DNA from: SSSZ01 sp016790965
GTDB lineage: Bacteria; Pseudomonadota; Gammaproteobacteria; Burkholderiales; Rhodocyclaceae
Direction of reading: 5' to 3'
Assembly (NCBI GenBank): GCA_016790965.1
Contig: JAEUNZ010000039.1
Location: 1-17,098 of the forward strand
DNA: 17,098 nucleotides
A model generated the notes under the pieces. The model was given only the letters and a program-made list of their open reading frames with translations, had not been told where the DNA came from and ran no database searches. Positions within the stretch are counted from its first letter, which is position 1. The number at the start of each line of letters is the position of its first letter. A program made the translations under genes and the position numbers. This document shows positions 1 through 6,059 of this stretch, piece by piece.

Positions 1-81
1 TTCGGGAACGCCGGCCTTGAGGGGTTCGATGAGCTCGCGGCGAAAGCCGAGTCCGGCGCCGGCGGGAGGGGTACGGGGCAT
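1..81 (-). CDS. hvfB: DUF692/MNIO family RiPP-modifying enzyme (HvfB/BufB type), N-terminal 27 codons only
   Basis: The gene reads leftwards off the window edge, so only the first 27 residues are visible. They contain a GAGLGFRRELIEPL stretch typical of the start of DUF692 proteins, now called multinuclear non-heme iron oxidases (MNIO). Family members convert cysteines of a small precursor peptide into oxazolone/thioamide or related copper-binding groups. It lies directly downstream of an HvfA-like precursor on the same strand, the usual order for these operons. The ATG at 81 has no clear Shine-Dalgarno site: the bases before it are C- and T-rich. No in-frame alternative start is visible upstream, so translation may be weak or coupled. 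The iron-binding residues lie outside the window. The assignment rests on the N-terminal motif plus context. Confidence 0.72.
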   Translation of the reverse strand, partial: MPRTPPAGAGLGFRRELIEPLKAGVPE

Positions 82-119
82 GGGGAGGATGAAAGGTGAA
101 GGGTGAAGAGCGGGGCGCG

Positions 120-135
120 CCGGGGCGCGCCCCGG
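120..135. other. 16-bp perfect GC palindrome between hvfA and hvfB
   Basis: CCGGGGCGCGCCCCGG is its own reverse complement and sits 8 bases past the hvfA stop codon, 38 bases before the hvfB start. In the minus-strand transcript it could form a hairpin that stabilises the precursor mRNA or partly stops transcription, so that more precursor than enzyme is made. No T-run follows, so it is not a standard intrinsic terminator. The function is inference. Confidence 0.4.
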
Positions 136-142
136 GGAGGAA

Positions 143-448
143 TTACTTCTTCTTGTCGGCGCCGCACTTGGCTTCGCCGCACTTGCCGTCCTTCTTCTTG
201 TCACCGCCGCAGCTGCCGTCCTTCTTCTTGTCGCCGCCGCACTTTGCGTCCTTCTTCTTGTCGGCGCCGCACTTGGCTTCGCCGCATTTGCCGTCCTTGG
301 CCTTGTCGTCGGCAGCAGCGAGTTGATAGCCGGAATCCAGCTTGGTGAGGCTGAAGGGATTGTCTGCCGCCTGGGCCACGGGGGCCAGCAGGGCGGTGGC
401 AGCGAAGGCGGTACCGACGGCAAGGGTGATAGCGGATTTGGTCTTCAT
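143..448 (-). CDS. hvfA: HvfA/bufferin-like cysteine-repeat RiPP precursor (metallophore peptide)
   Basis: A 101-residue secreted precursor. Residues 1-27 are a Sec signal peptide (MKTK start, hydrophobic core, AQA cleavage site). Residues 28-45 (DNPF...SGYQLA) match the conserved leader of the HvfA family. Residues 50-101 are a low-complexity core of K, D, G and C. The six cysteines are at 55, 60, 70, 80, 90 and 95, each in a KCG- or SCG-type motif. In this family such cysteines are modified by the DUF692 enzyme, encoded next, to bind copper. I chose the ATG at 448 because a GGAG lies 6 bases before it; an in-frame ATG at 460 overlaps that site. The core carries K/D-rich linkers (DKKKD) in place of the more common EGKCGEGKCG run. 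The gene follows the anti-sigma-like gene by 32 bases, so the two are probably co-transcribed. It is annotated elsewhere as a low-complexity protein. Confidence 0.85.
   Translation of the reverse strand: MKTKSAITLAVGTAFAATALLAPVAQAADNPFSLTKLDSGYQLAAADDKAKDGKCGEAKCGADKKKDAKCGGDKKKDGSCGGDKKKDGKCGEAKCGADKKK
146..295. repeat. Internal DNA repeats of the hvfA core region
   Basis: Two 45-bp copies at 146-190 and 251-295 differ at a single base (182 versus 287). They encode the same 15 residues, DGKCGEAKCG plus ADKKK. Between them lie two shorter 30-bp units, each encoding a CGGDKKK block. The array has a 30-bp register, so slippage or recombination could change the number of cysteine units without breaking the frame. 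Confidence 0.85.
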
Positions 449-480
449 GATTTTCTCCATTGAGATTGAGGTGAGTGATG

Positions 481-660
481 TCACTCCGGACCGGCACGCC
501 ACGCCTTGGCGGCGTCGCGGAGAAACCGGAATTGCTTCTCGGCACGGCGGCAGCCGGCGCAGATGACTTGATGCATCCGCAGACCGATTGATTCGGCCAA
601 TGTCAGTGGCCTTTCCATCGCCTGGGACGCCAGCCGCGTCGCTTCCTTACAACTCAGCAT
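481..660 (-). CDS. Small zinc-finger (zf-HC2-type) putative anti-sigma factor
   Basis: A 59-residue soluble protein with Cys4 and then His30-x3-Cys34-x2-Cys37, the HxxxCxxC pattern of zinc-binding anti-sigma (ZAS/zf-HC2) proteins. The opening SCKEATRLASQAMERPL and the ICAGCRR segment are characteristic of the short cytoplasmic members found beside ECF sigma factors. There is no transmembrane segment, so any signal would act on the protein in the cytoplasm, perhaps through zinc or thiol chemistry (inference). The start at 660 has GGAG 7 bases before it; an ATG at 678 lacks a ribosome-binding site. It is divergent from the sigma factor gene at 781 and is first in the run that continues into hvfA and hvfB, so it likely controls the operon that contains it. 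Confidence 0.75.
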   Translation of the reverse strand: MLSCKEATRLASQAMERPLTLAESIGLRMHQVICAGCRRAEKQFRFLRDAAKAWRAGPE

Positions 661-706
661 GCCTGTTCTCCGATTCATGCCGGCGCCGAATTCGACACCT
701 GGACAG

Positions 707-734
707 TAGTCGCCACCTTCATGAAAACCTTACA
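707..734 (-). promoter_or_regulatory. Candidate ECF-type promoter of the anti-sigma/hvfA/hvfB operon
   Basis: On the minus strand TGTAAGG (728-734) is followed after exactly 16 bases by GACTA (707-711). Spacing and general form agree with ECF sigma promoters, and the predicted start of transcription would lie about 40 bases before the anti-sigma start codon. The motif is short and was read by eye, so it is tentative. Confidence 0.3.
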
Positions 735-780
735 ATCGATTCCGATCATCATTGCACGAAGCCCACCGGGAGCAAACACC

Positions 781-1356
781 ATGGCCGATGCGGACCTCAA
801 CGACCCGCAGTTCGTCGCCAAACTGCGCCGGGACATGGTGCGTTTTGCCGAGCTCCAGTTGCGCGACCGCGCCGCCGCCGAGGATGCCACCCAGGAAGCC
901 CTGGCCGCGGCCTACCAGCAGTTGCAACGCTTTGAATCCCGTTCGTCTCTCCGCACCTGGGTATTGTCCATCCTGAAGAACAAGATCGTCGACATCCTGC
1001 GCCTGAGGGCGCGGCAAGTGAATGTTTCCTCCCCCGAGGAGGATGAGGCCGATATCAATTCCTGGTTTGACGATCAGGAACACTGGACCGAAGACACCAA
1101 GCCCAGCTCTTGGGGCAACCCTGAGCAGTCCCTCAACAACAGCCGCTTCTGGACAGTGTTCGAGGCCTGCCTGGACCGCCTCCCCGAGGCACCGGCGCGG
1201 GTGTTCATGATGCGCGAGGTGGTGGGCTTCGATACCGACGAAATCTGCAAGACCCTCTCCATCACCAGCAATAATTGCTGGGTCCTTCTGCACCGTGCCC
1301 GTCTCGCCCTGCGGGCCTGCCTGGGCGAAGGCTGGTTCCCCGGCGCCGCACACTGA
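781..1356 (+). CDS. ECF-family RNA polymerase sigma factor
   Basis: A 191-residue sigma-70 family protein of the ECF group. Sigma region 2 spans about residues 10-78 (FAELQLRDRAAAEDATQEAL, then RFESRSSLRTWVLSILKNK, the region 2.3/2.4 signature). A variable acidic linker runs to about 115. Region 4 covers about 122-180 (LPEAPARVFMMREVVGFDTDEICK and a helix-turn-helix ending LLHRARLALRACL). The overall sequence resembles the TIGR02943 subfamily, whose members commonly sit with small zf-HC2 proteins. I chose the ATG at 781, which has GGGAG nine bases upstream. A start at 721 would add 20 unrelated residues and has no ribosome-binding site. It is divergent from the anti-sigma/hvfA/hvfB run, with about 120 bases between start codons, so it probably activates that operon. 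Confidence 0.88.
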   Translation: MADADLNDPQFVAKLRRDMVRFAELQLRDRAAAEDATQEALAAAYQQLQRFESRSSLRTWVLSILKNKIVDILRLRARQVNVSSPEEDEADINSWFDDQEHWTEDTKPSSWGNPEQSLNNSRFWTVFEACLDRLPEAPARVFMMREVVGFDTDEICKTLSITSNNCWVLLHRARLALRACLGEGWFPGAAH

Positions 1357-1457
1357 AAACGCCTTCCGGCCTGAACGAATCGCAAGCCCCCTCTCTCGTG
1401 CCGCCGGGGAGGCATTGCGCGCCGACCACTGAAGTGCTCCCGACGGGTTTGATTCAG

Positions 1458-1568
1458 CCTAGAAACCTCAGTTGGACGAGCCCGTTGGGTGAGCGTTGTG
1501 GAGCTGCGCGGAGGTCCAAGGCACAAGGCATTCCGGGGACTGACACGCGGTCAATTGAGGTTTCTAGG
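1458..1568. mobile_element. MITE-like element with 17-bp imperfect terminal inverted repeats
   Basis: CCTAGAAACCTCAGTTG at 1458-1474 is the reverse complement of CAATTGAGGTTTCTAGG at 1552-1568 with one mismatch, and the arms enclose 77 bases. The 111-bp unit lies in a non-coding gap, carries no credible ORF and has the architecture of a non-autonomous miniature transposable element or solo IS end pair. I see no clear flanking target duplication. The remainder of the gap (1357-1457 and 1569-1712) shows no gene; the only other structure is a 6-bp hairpin, GCCTGA-gcc-TCAGGC, at 1590-1604. Confidence 0.5.
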
Positions 1569-1712
1569 TTCACACCCCTTGCCTCCCCTGCCTGAGCCTC
1601 AGGCCATTTCTCACGGGCCGCGACAAGGTGTAAGTCTTCGTTTCCTCAGTCTCCGCCCGCCGGGGCAGCGCGTTATTGGCGATACGTACCCCGAACGCCA
1701 AGGAGGCGAAGC

Positions 1713-2492
1713 ATGGAAACCCTGAGCAGATCCACCCATCCCCTGATACTCGTCGCTGCCGTTTCGGTCAGCCTGGCCAGTCTCGCCGCCGCGGCTCACT
1801 TCACCGGGCTCATTCCCGCCCGTACAGCAGAGCCCATTCCCCTCGCGGCCGTGCCGAATGCCATCGCGCTTCCAGCCGCCCCGGCCAGCATTCCCGCACC
1901 TCCTGCCGCCACGATTCCGGCTCCTCTTCCTGCCGCGCCTGCCCAGATTGCGGTTCAAACGGCTCCGGCGAAAGTCGCGGCAAAGCCCCGCGCCCAGCGT
2001 GCCGTTGCCCAGACGCGGGAGGCGGCACGTGCCGAGGGCGATGAAGACTGGAGCGGCAGTACCCGCCGGGTCGCTCACCACGAGGATGCCGGGATCGATG
2101 TCATTCCTGCCCGCCCGGCGCCGGTCACGTCCCAAGCCGAGGCCCCCGTGCAGGCGGCCCCCGTCTGCCGCGACTGCGGTACGGTGGAAGCCGTGCAGGA
2201 AATTGAGGCCAAGGGAGAAGGCAGCGGGTTGGGCGCCATCGCGGGAGGCGTCATCGGAGGCCTCCTAGGGAACCAGATTGGCGGTGGCCGAGGCCGCAAC
2301 CTGGCGACCATCGCCGGCGCGGTGGGTGGCGCATACGCCGGCCATCAGGTGGAAAAGAACGTGCGCAGTGAAAAGCAGACCCAGGTCACCGTCCGCTTCG
2401 ACGACGGCAGCGTACGTTCCTTCACCCAGACCGGTTCCTGGCGCAACGGCGACCGGGTTCGTCTGAGCAACGGCGCCCTCGCCTCGCTGTAA
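1713..2492 (+). CDS. Glycine-zipper 2TM domain envelope protein
   Basis: A 259-residue protein of the glycine-zipper 2TM type (SlyB/PcpY-like). An N-terminal hydrophobic segment (about residues 10-30) acts as signal anchor. A long Ala/Pro-rich linker (about 40-100) and a charged stretch follow. Two cysteines occur as VCRDCG at 152 and 155. The glycine zipper occupies about 170-211, with GxxxG-type spacing (GAIAGGVIGGLLGNQIGGG, then AGAVGGAYAG). The last 35 residues (VTVRFDDGSVRSF...GDRVRLSNG) form a small beta domain common at the end of this family. AAGGAGG six bases before the ATG is a very strong ribosome-binding site. It is monocistronic, ending in hairpins before metY. These proteins are linked to outer-membrane or envelope integrity; the precise role is unknown. 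Confidence 0.82.
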   Translation: METLSRSTHPLILVAAVSVSLASLAAAAHFTGLIPARTAEPIPLAAVPNAIALPAAPASIPAPPAATIPAPLPAAPAQIAVQTAPAKVAAKPRAQRAVAQTREAARAEGDEDWSGSTRRVAHHEDAGIDVIPARPAPVTSQAEAPVQAAPVCRDCGTVEAVQEIEAKGEGSGLGAIAGGVIGGLLGNQIGGGRGRNLATIAGAVGGAYAGHQVEKNVRSEKQTQVTVRFDDGSVRSFTQTGSWRNGDRVRLSNGALASL

Positions 2493-2503
2493 GAACCCCC
2501 TCC

Positions 2504-2524
2504 GGGGCCGCATGACACGGCCCC
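2504..2524 (+). terminator. Hairpin downstream of the glycine-zipper gene
   Basis: GGGGCCG and CGGCCCC (7-bp perfect stem, 7-base loop) start 12 bases after the stop codon. No T-run follows, so on its own it is a weak terminator or an mRNA 3'-end stabiliser. A full intrinsic terminator lies 40 bases further on. Confidence 0.45.
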
Positions 2525-2565
2525 CCCTTGGATCCTGGCCGCCAGAACCCCAGGTCGGGACCACC

Positions 2566-2595
2566 GCCCCGGCTCCCGTCCGGGGCGCTTTTTTT
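2566..2595 (+). terminator. Rho-independent terminator before metY
   Basis: A perfect 7-bp stem, GCCCCGG / CCGGGGC, with a 7-base loop is followed by GC and seven T residues (2589-2595). It ends transcription from the glycine-zipper gene and isolates metY, whose start codon is 48 bases further. metY therefore needs its own promoter between the two or tolerates read-through. Confidence 0.85.
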
Positions 2596-2643
2596 GCCAC
2601 GCTGCTACACTCCAGCCTTGCAAAAAAACACAAGGGAGACACC

Positions 2644-3915
2644 ATGAAACTGGAAACCTTGGCCGTCCACGCCGGCTATTCGCCCGACCCCACCACTAAG
2701 GCGGTGGCGGTGCCCATCTACCAAACCACGTCCTACGCATTCGACAGCACCCAGCACGGGGCCGACCTCTTCGACCTCAAGGTCCAGGGCAACATCTACA
2801 CCCGCATCATGAACCCCACCCAGGACGTGCTGGAAGAGCGCATCGCGGCCCTGGAAGGCGGCATTGCGGGGCTGGCCCTGGCCTCCGGCCAGGCCGCCAT
2901 CACCTACGCCATCCAGACCATTGCCGAAGCCGGCGACAACATCGTCTCCGCTTCGACACTTTATGGCGGGACTTATAACCTTTTCGCCCACACCTTCCCG
3001 CAGTACGGCATCGAGGTGCGCTTCGCGGACTACCGCAACCCCGACGCCTTCGAGGGCCTCATCGACGGCCGCACCAAGGCCATCTACTGCGAGTCCGTCG
3101 GCAATCCCCTGGGCAACATCACCGATTTCGCAAAGCTGGCCGCCATCGCCCACCGCCACGGCGTGCCGCTGATCGTAGACAACACCGTGCCCTCGCCCTA
3201 CCTATGCCGTCCCATCGAACACGGCGCCGACATCGTGGTCCATTCGCTGACCAAATACATCGGCGGCCACGGCAATTCCATCGGCGGCATGATCGTCGAT
3301 TCGGGCAAGTTCCCCTGGGCGGACCACAAGCAAAAGTTCAGGCGCCTGAACGAGCCGGACGTGTCCTACCACGGCGTGGTCTATACGGAAGCCCTGGGCC
3401 CGGCAGCCTTCATCGGTCGCGCCCGCGTAGTTCCCCTGCGCAACATGGGCGCCGCCATCAGTCCCTTCAACGCCTTTCTCATCCTGCAAGGCGTGGAGAC
3501 CCTGGCCCTGCGCATGGACCGCATCTGCGACAACAGCCTGGCCGTGGCCCGTTTCCTGCGGGGCCACGCCAAGGTCAATTGGGTCAATTACGCCGGCCTC
3601 CCGGACCACGCCGACCACGGGCTGGCGAAGAAATACATGGGCGGTAAGGCTTCGGGCATCCTGACCTTCGGGGTCCACGGCGGCGTCGCGGGAGGCGGAC
3701 GCTTCCAGGACGCGCTCCAACTCGTCACCCGTTTGGTGAATATCGGCGATTGCAAGTCCCTGGCCTGCCACCCGGCCTCGACCACCCACCGCCAACTCGC
3801 CCCGGCCGAACTGGCCAAGGCCGGCGTCTCCGAGGACATGATCCGCCTCTCGGTCGGTATCGAACACATCGACGACATTCTTGCGGACCTCGATCAGGCC
3901 CTGCAGCAGGCCTGA
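2644..3915 (+). CDS. metY: O-acetylhomoserine aminocarboxypropyltransferase (sulfhydrylase)
   Basis: A 423-residue PLP enzyme of the Cys/Met metabolism family that makes L-homocysteine from O-acetylhomoserine and sulfide in the cytoplasm. MKLETLAVHAGY at the start and the YTRIMNPT, LASGQAAI and ESVGNPLGNI motifs are typical of MetY. The PLP-binding aspartate is D179 (IVDNTVPSPYL). The Schiff-base lysine is K204 in HSLTKYIGGHGN. The 50-odd residue excursion with KFRRLNEPDVSYHGVVYTEALG distinguishes this branch from cystathionine gamma-synthase. The length fits the family (about 425). The ATG at 2644 has AGGGAG 6 bases upstream. It is monocistronic, converging on phhB with a 15-base gap between stop codons. 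No riboswitch fits in the short leader. Confidence 0.95.
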   Translation: MKLETLAVHAGYSPDPTTKAVAVPIYQTTSYAFDSTQHGADLFDLKVQGNIYTRIMNPTQDVLEERIAALEGGIAGLALASGQAAITYAIQTIAEAGDNIVSASTLYGGTYNLFAHTFPQYGIEVRFADYRNPDAFEGLIDGRTKAIYCESVGNPLGNITDFAKLAAIAHRHGVPLIVDNTVPSPYLCRPIEHGADIVVHSLTKYIGGHGNSIGGMIVDSGKFPWADHKQKFRRLNEPDVSYHGVVYTEALGPAAFIGRARVVPLRNMGAAISPFNAFLILQGVETLALRMDRICDNSLAVARFLRGHAKVNWVNYAGLPDHADHGLAKKYMGGKASGILTFGVHGGVAGGGRFQDALQLVTRLVNIGDCKSLACHPASTTHRQLAPAELAKAGVSEDMIRLSVGIEHIDDILADLDQALQQA

Positions 3916-3930
3916 AAGACTCCCTTTCCT

Positions 3931-4263
3931 TCAGAGCAGCGTGTCGGTCCTTGCCGCCATGATGAAGTCGTTACGGTGCAGGCCGCCGATTTTGTGGGTC
4001 CACCAGGCCACCGTCGCCCAGCCCCACCCGAGGGCCAGATCGGGGTGGTGACCCTGGCTTTCCGCCAGGGCGCCCACCCGGTCGACGAAGGCCAGGGCAG
4101 ACCGGAAATCGGGAAAGCTGTAGCGGCGTTCAAGGCGCCGGCCATCGTCGAGGAGGCTCCAGCCCGGAACACCGGCAAGCTGAGCGGCAGCCTCCACCGG
4201 ACCCATGGGGTCAATGCCGCCCCGGCAGGGCGTACACATGAGATCGCACAGATTTTCCGCCAT
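3931..4263 (-). CDS. phhB: 4a-hydroxytetrahydrobiopterin dehydratase (pterin-4a-carbinolamine dehydratase)
   Basis: A 110-residue protein of the PCD/DCoH family that dehydrates the 4a-carbinolamine formed by aromatic amino-acid hydroxylases, allowing pterin recycling. The active-site motif is visible as GHHPDL (His72, His73), and the second histidine block as WWTHKIGGLHRNDF (His90). The N-terminal CTPCRGG segment is common in proteobacterial members. The ATG at 4263 is preceded by AGGAG at 5 bases. Upstream, the same-strand tRNA-His ends at a terminator, so phhB should have its own promoter in 4264-4383; I could not identify one with confidence. No phenylalanine hydroxylase gene lies in the window, so its partner is elsewhere or it acts in other pterin repair. 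Confidence 0.93.
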   Translation of the reverse strand: MAENLCDLMCTPCRGGIDPMGPVEAAAQLAGVPGWSLLDDGRRLERRYSFPDFRSALAFVDRVGALAESQGHHPDLALGWGWATVAWWTHKIGGLHRNDFIMAARTDTLL

Positions 4264-4383
4264 CGTGACTCCTGCGATGAAAACGTGAAGACTCCCACCA
4301 CGCGGGCCTTCGTGGGACAAGAGCCGATCGGCGCCGTTCCCTCTTCTTGCAGTGCTTCTCCCCCGCAGCCTTGGCCGAGGCCA

Positions 4384-4416
4384 AATAAAAACCCCGGGAG
4401 CCTTGCGGCGCCGGGG
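4384..4416 (-). terminator. Rho-independent terminator of tRNA-His
   Basis: On the minus strand CCCCGG and CCGGGG pair around an inner GCC-GCAA-GGC hairpin, directly followed by TTTTTATTT. It lies about 40 bases after the end of the tRNA-His gene and before phhB on the same strand. Confidence 0.85.
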
Positions 4417-4454
4417 CTTCGAGTGCTGCATGGTGCATGCGTACCGCTTGTTCT

Positions 4455-4531
4455 TGGGGCGACATACCGGGATCGAACCGGTGACACCTGGAATCACAAT
4501 CCAGTGCTCTACCAACTGAGCTAATGCCGCC
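4455..4531 (-). tRNA. tRNA-His (anticodon GTG)
   Basis: A full cloverleaf reads from 4531 to 4455 on the minus strand: acceptor GCGGCAT paired with ATGTCGC (one G-U pair), D stem GCTC/GAGC, anticodon stem CTGGA/TCCAG with loop TTGTGAT (anticodon GTG), T stem ACCGG/CCGGT with TTCGATC loop. The extra G at -1 opposite C73, unique to tRNA-His, is present in the DNA. CCA is encoded at 4455-4457. Confidence 0.97.
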
Positions 4532-4563
4532 GCCGCACCACCCTCACGGGTGAAGAGGCGCGC

Positions 4564-4592
4564 ATTCTACGGGAGGCCAGGGGTATTGTCCA
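4564..4592 (-). promoter_or_regulatory. Sigma-70 promoter of tRNA-His
   Basis: On the minus strand TGGACA (4587-4592) is followed after 17 bases by TAGAAT (4564-4569), one mismatch from consensus in each box. A GC-rich discriminator (GCGCG) follows, as expected of stringently controlled stable-RNA promoters. The start of transcription would be about 25 bases before the tRNA. Confidence 0.8.
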
Positions 4593-4657
4593 GGCCCGCT
4601 CGGCGGGCGCCTCACGGCTCCGCACCCTCCCTCGCCTCCTCGTCAGGTAGGCGGCCG

Positions 4658-4666
4658 TGCTATCAT
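4658..4666 (+). promoter_or_regulatory. Candidate extended -10 promoter of the tig operon
   Basis: TGCTATCAT matches an extended -10 element (TGnTATAAT with one change) and lies 42 bases before the tig start codon. No good -35 box is seen 17 bases upstream, as is usual for extended -10 promoters. Tentative. Confidence 0.4.
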
Positions 4667-4708
4667 TCGCAGCTTTACTTTTTAGCCCTGTAGCGACAAG
4701 GATTTCTC

Positions 4709-6013
4709 ATGGAAGCCACTCCCGCCCAAGCCAACGAACTCGAACGCCGCATCGACCTTTCCATCGCCATCGCCGAAGTCGAGAAGGACCTCGACGAACG
4801 CCTCAAGCGCATGGGGCGCAACGTCAAGATGGCGGGATTCCGTCCGGGCAAGGTTCCCTTCAGCCTCGTCAAGCAGCAGTATGGCGCCCAGACCCGCCAC
4901 GAGGTGCTTTCCGAAGTCCTCGACCGCGCCTTCGGCGACGCGGTGACGGGCCAAAAGCTGCGTGTCGCCGGCTATCCCCGCATCGAACCCAAGACCAGCG
5001 AGAGCACGACGCACCTGGAGTTTTCGGCCATTTTCGAGGTTTATCCCGAATTCACCCCTGGCGACGTCAGCGTCTGTGACATCGAGCGCCCGACCCTGGA
5101 AGTCGGTGCCGGCGAAGTGGACAAGACCCTGGAAATCCTGCGCAAGCAGCGTGTCAGCTATGCCGAGACCGAGCGCGCAGCAGCCCCGGAAGACCGCGTG
5201 GTCATCGATTTTCTGGGCAAGAAGGACGGCGTGCCCTTCGATGGCGGTCAGGCGACCGACTATGGTTTCATCCTCGGTCAGGGCCAGATGCTGCCGGATT
5301 TCGAAAAGTCTGTGGAAGGGCTGAAGGGCGGCGAATCCAAGACTTTCGACCTGACTTTCCCGGCGGATTACTTCTCCAAGGACCTGGCAGGCCAGACCGT
5401 GCAATTCGAAATTACGGTCAAGTCTGTACTGGCCCCTGTGCTCCCTGAAGTCGACACCGATTTCGCCTTCTCCATGGGCATCGCCGATGGCGACGTGAGC
5501 AAGATGCGTAGCGAAATCGAGACCAACCTGAAACGCGAGGTCAAGCGCCGCGTGGAGGGTAGAATCAAGGACCAGGTCATGGATGCCCTGCTCAAGGTCA
5601 ATCCCATCGCCGTGCCCAACGCCCTCGTCGAGATGGAGGTGCAGCGACTGGTGCAGGCGGCCCGCCAGGACATGGAACAGCGCGGCATGAAAATGAAGGA
5701 TTTCCCCATCAAGCCCGAATGGTTCGCCGACCAGGCCAAGCGCCGCGTCTCCCTGGGCCTGATTCTTGCTGAAGTGGTCAAGGCCGAGCAGCTCCACGCC
5801 AAGCCCGAGCAGGTCAAGGCCCTGGTTGAGGAAACGGCGCAGAGCTACGAGCACCCCGAGGAAGTGGTGCGCTGGTACTACGCCCAGCCCCAGCGCCTCG
5901 GCGATGTCGAAGGCGTGGCCATCGAGAACAACGTGGTGGCCTGGGTTCTGAGCAAGGCCAAGGTTGCCGACAAGTCGGTGGCCTTCGACGATCTCATGGC
6001 CCAGAAGAACTGA
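4709..6013 (+). CDS. tig: Trigger factor, ribosome-associated chaperone and peptidyl-prolyl isomerase
   Basis: A 434-residue protein with the full three-part trigger factor layout. The N-terminal ribosome-binding domain (about 1-115) contains the GFRPGKVP signature at 43-50 that docks on ribosomal protein uL23. An FKBP-type PPIase domain covers about 155-245 (VVIDFLGKKDGVPFDGG...FILGQGQMLPDFEKSVEGLKGG). The helical C-terminal chaperone arms run from about 250 to the end. It binds nascent chains at the ribosome exit. AAGGA seven bases before the ATG supports the start. The length is the family norm. clpP starts 46 bases after its stop, the conserved tig-clpP-clpX-lon order, so the genes are probably co-transcribed. 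Confidence 0.97.
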   Translation: MEATPAQANELERRIDLSIAIAEVEKDLDERLKRMGRNVKMAGFRPGKVPFSLVKQQYGAQTRHEVLSEVLDRAFGDAVTGQKLRVAGYPRIEPKTSESTTHLEFSAIFEVYPEFTPGDVSVCDIERPTLEVGAGEVDKTLEILRKQRVSYAETERAAAPEDRVVIDFLGKKDGVPFDGGQATDYGFILGQGQMLPDFEKSVEGLKGGESKTFDLTFPADYFSKDLAGQTVQFEITVKSVLAPVLPEVDTDFAFSMGIADGDVSKMRSEIETNLKREVKRRVEGRIKDQVMDALLKVNPIAVPNALVEMEVQRLVQAARQDMEQRGMKMKDFPIKPEWFADQAKRRVSLGLILAEVVKAEQLHAKPEQVKALVEETAQSYEHPEEVVRWYYAQPQRLGDVEGVAIENNVVAWVLSKAKVADKSVAFDDLMAQKN

Positions 6014-6059
6014 GTCACAATACCGACAAACGTCCGAAACACGACAGAGGAAGCGCGCA

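Noticed and set aside
146..295. CRISPR-like direct repeats
   Set aside because: The repeats are in-frame coding units of hvfA without unique spacers, and no cas genes are present.
96..348. Two plus-strand ORFs rich in Ser/Pro/Phe/Arg over the hvfA core
   Set aside because: They are antisense readings of the repetitive hvfA core. They have no ribosome-binding site and no recognisable domain, while the minus-strand frame has a signal peptide and family motifs.
2596..2643. Possible riboswitch or SAM-responsive leader before metY
   Set aside because: Only 48 bases separate the terminator and the start codon, too few for a known SAM or SAH riboswitch, and no conserved core is visible.
3976..4524. 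A plus-strand ORF crossing phhB and tRNA-His
   Set aside because: It reads through the antisense of a tRNA gene and of a well-supported enzyme gene, so it cannot be a credible protein.
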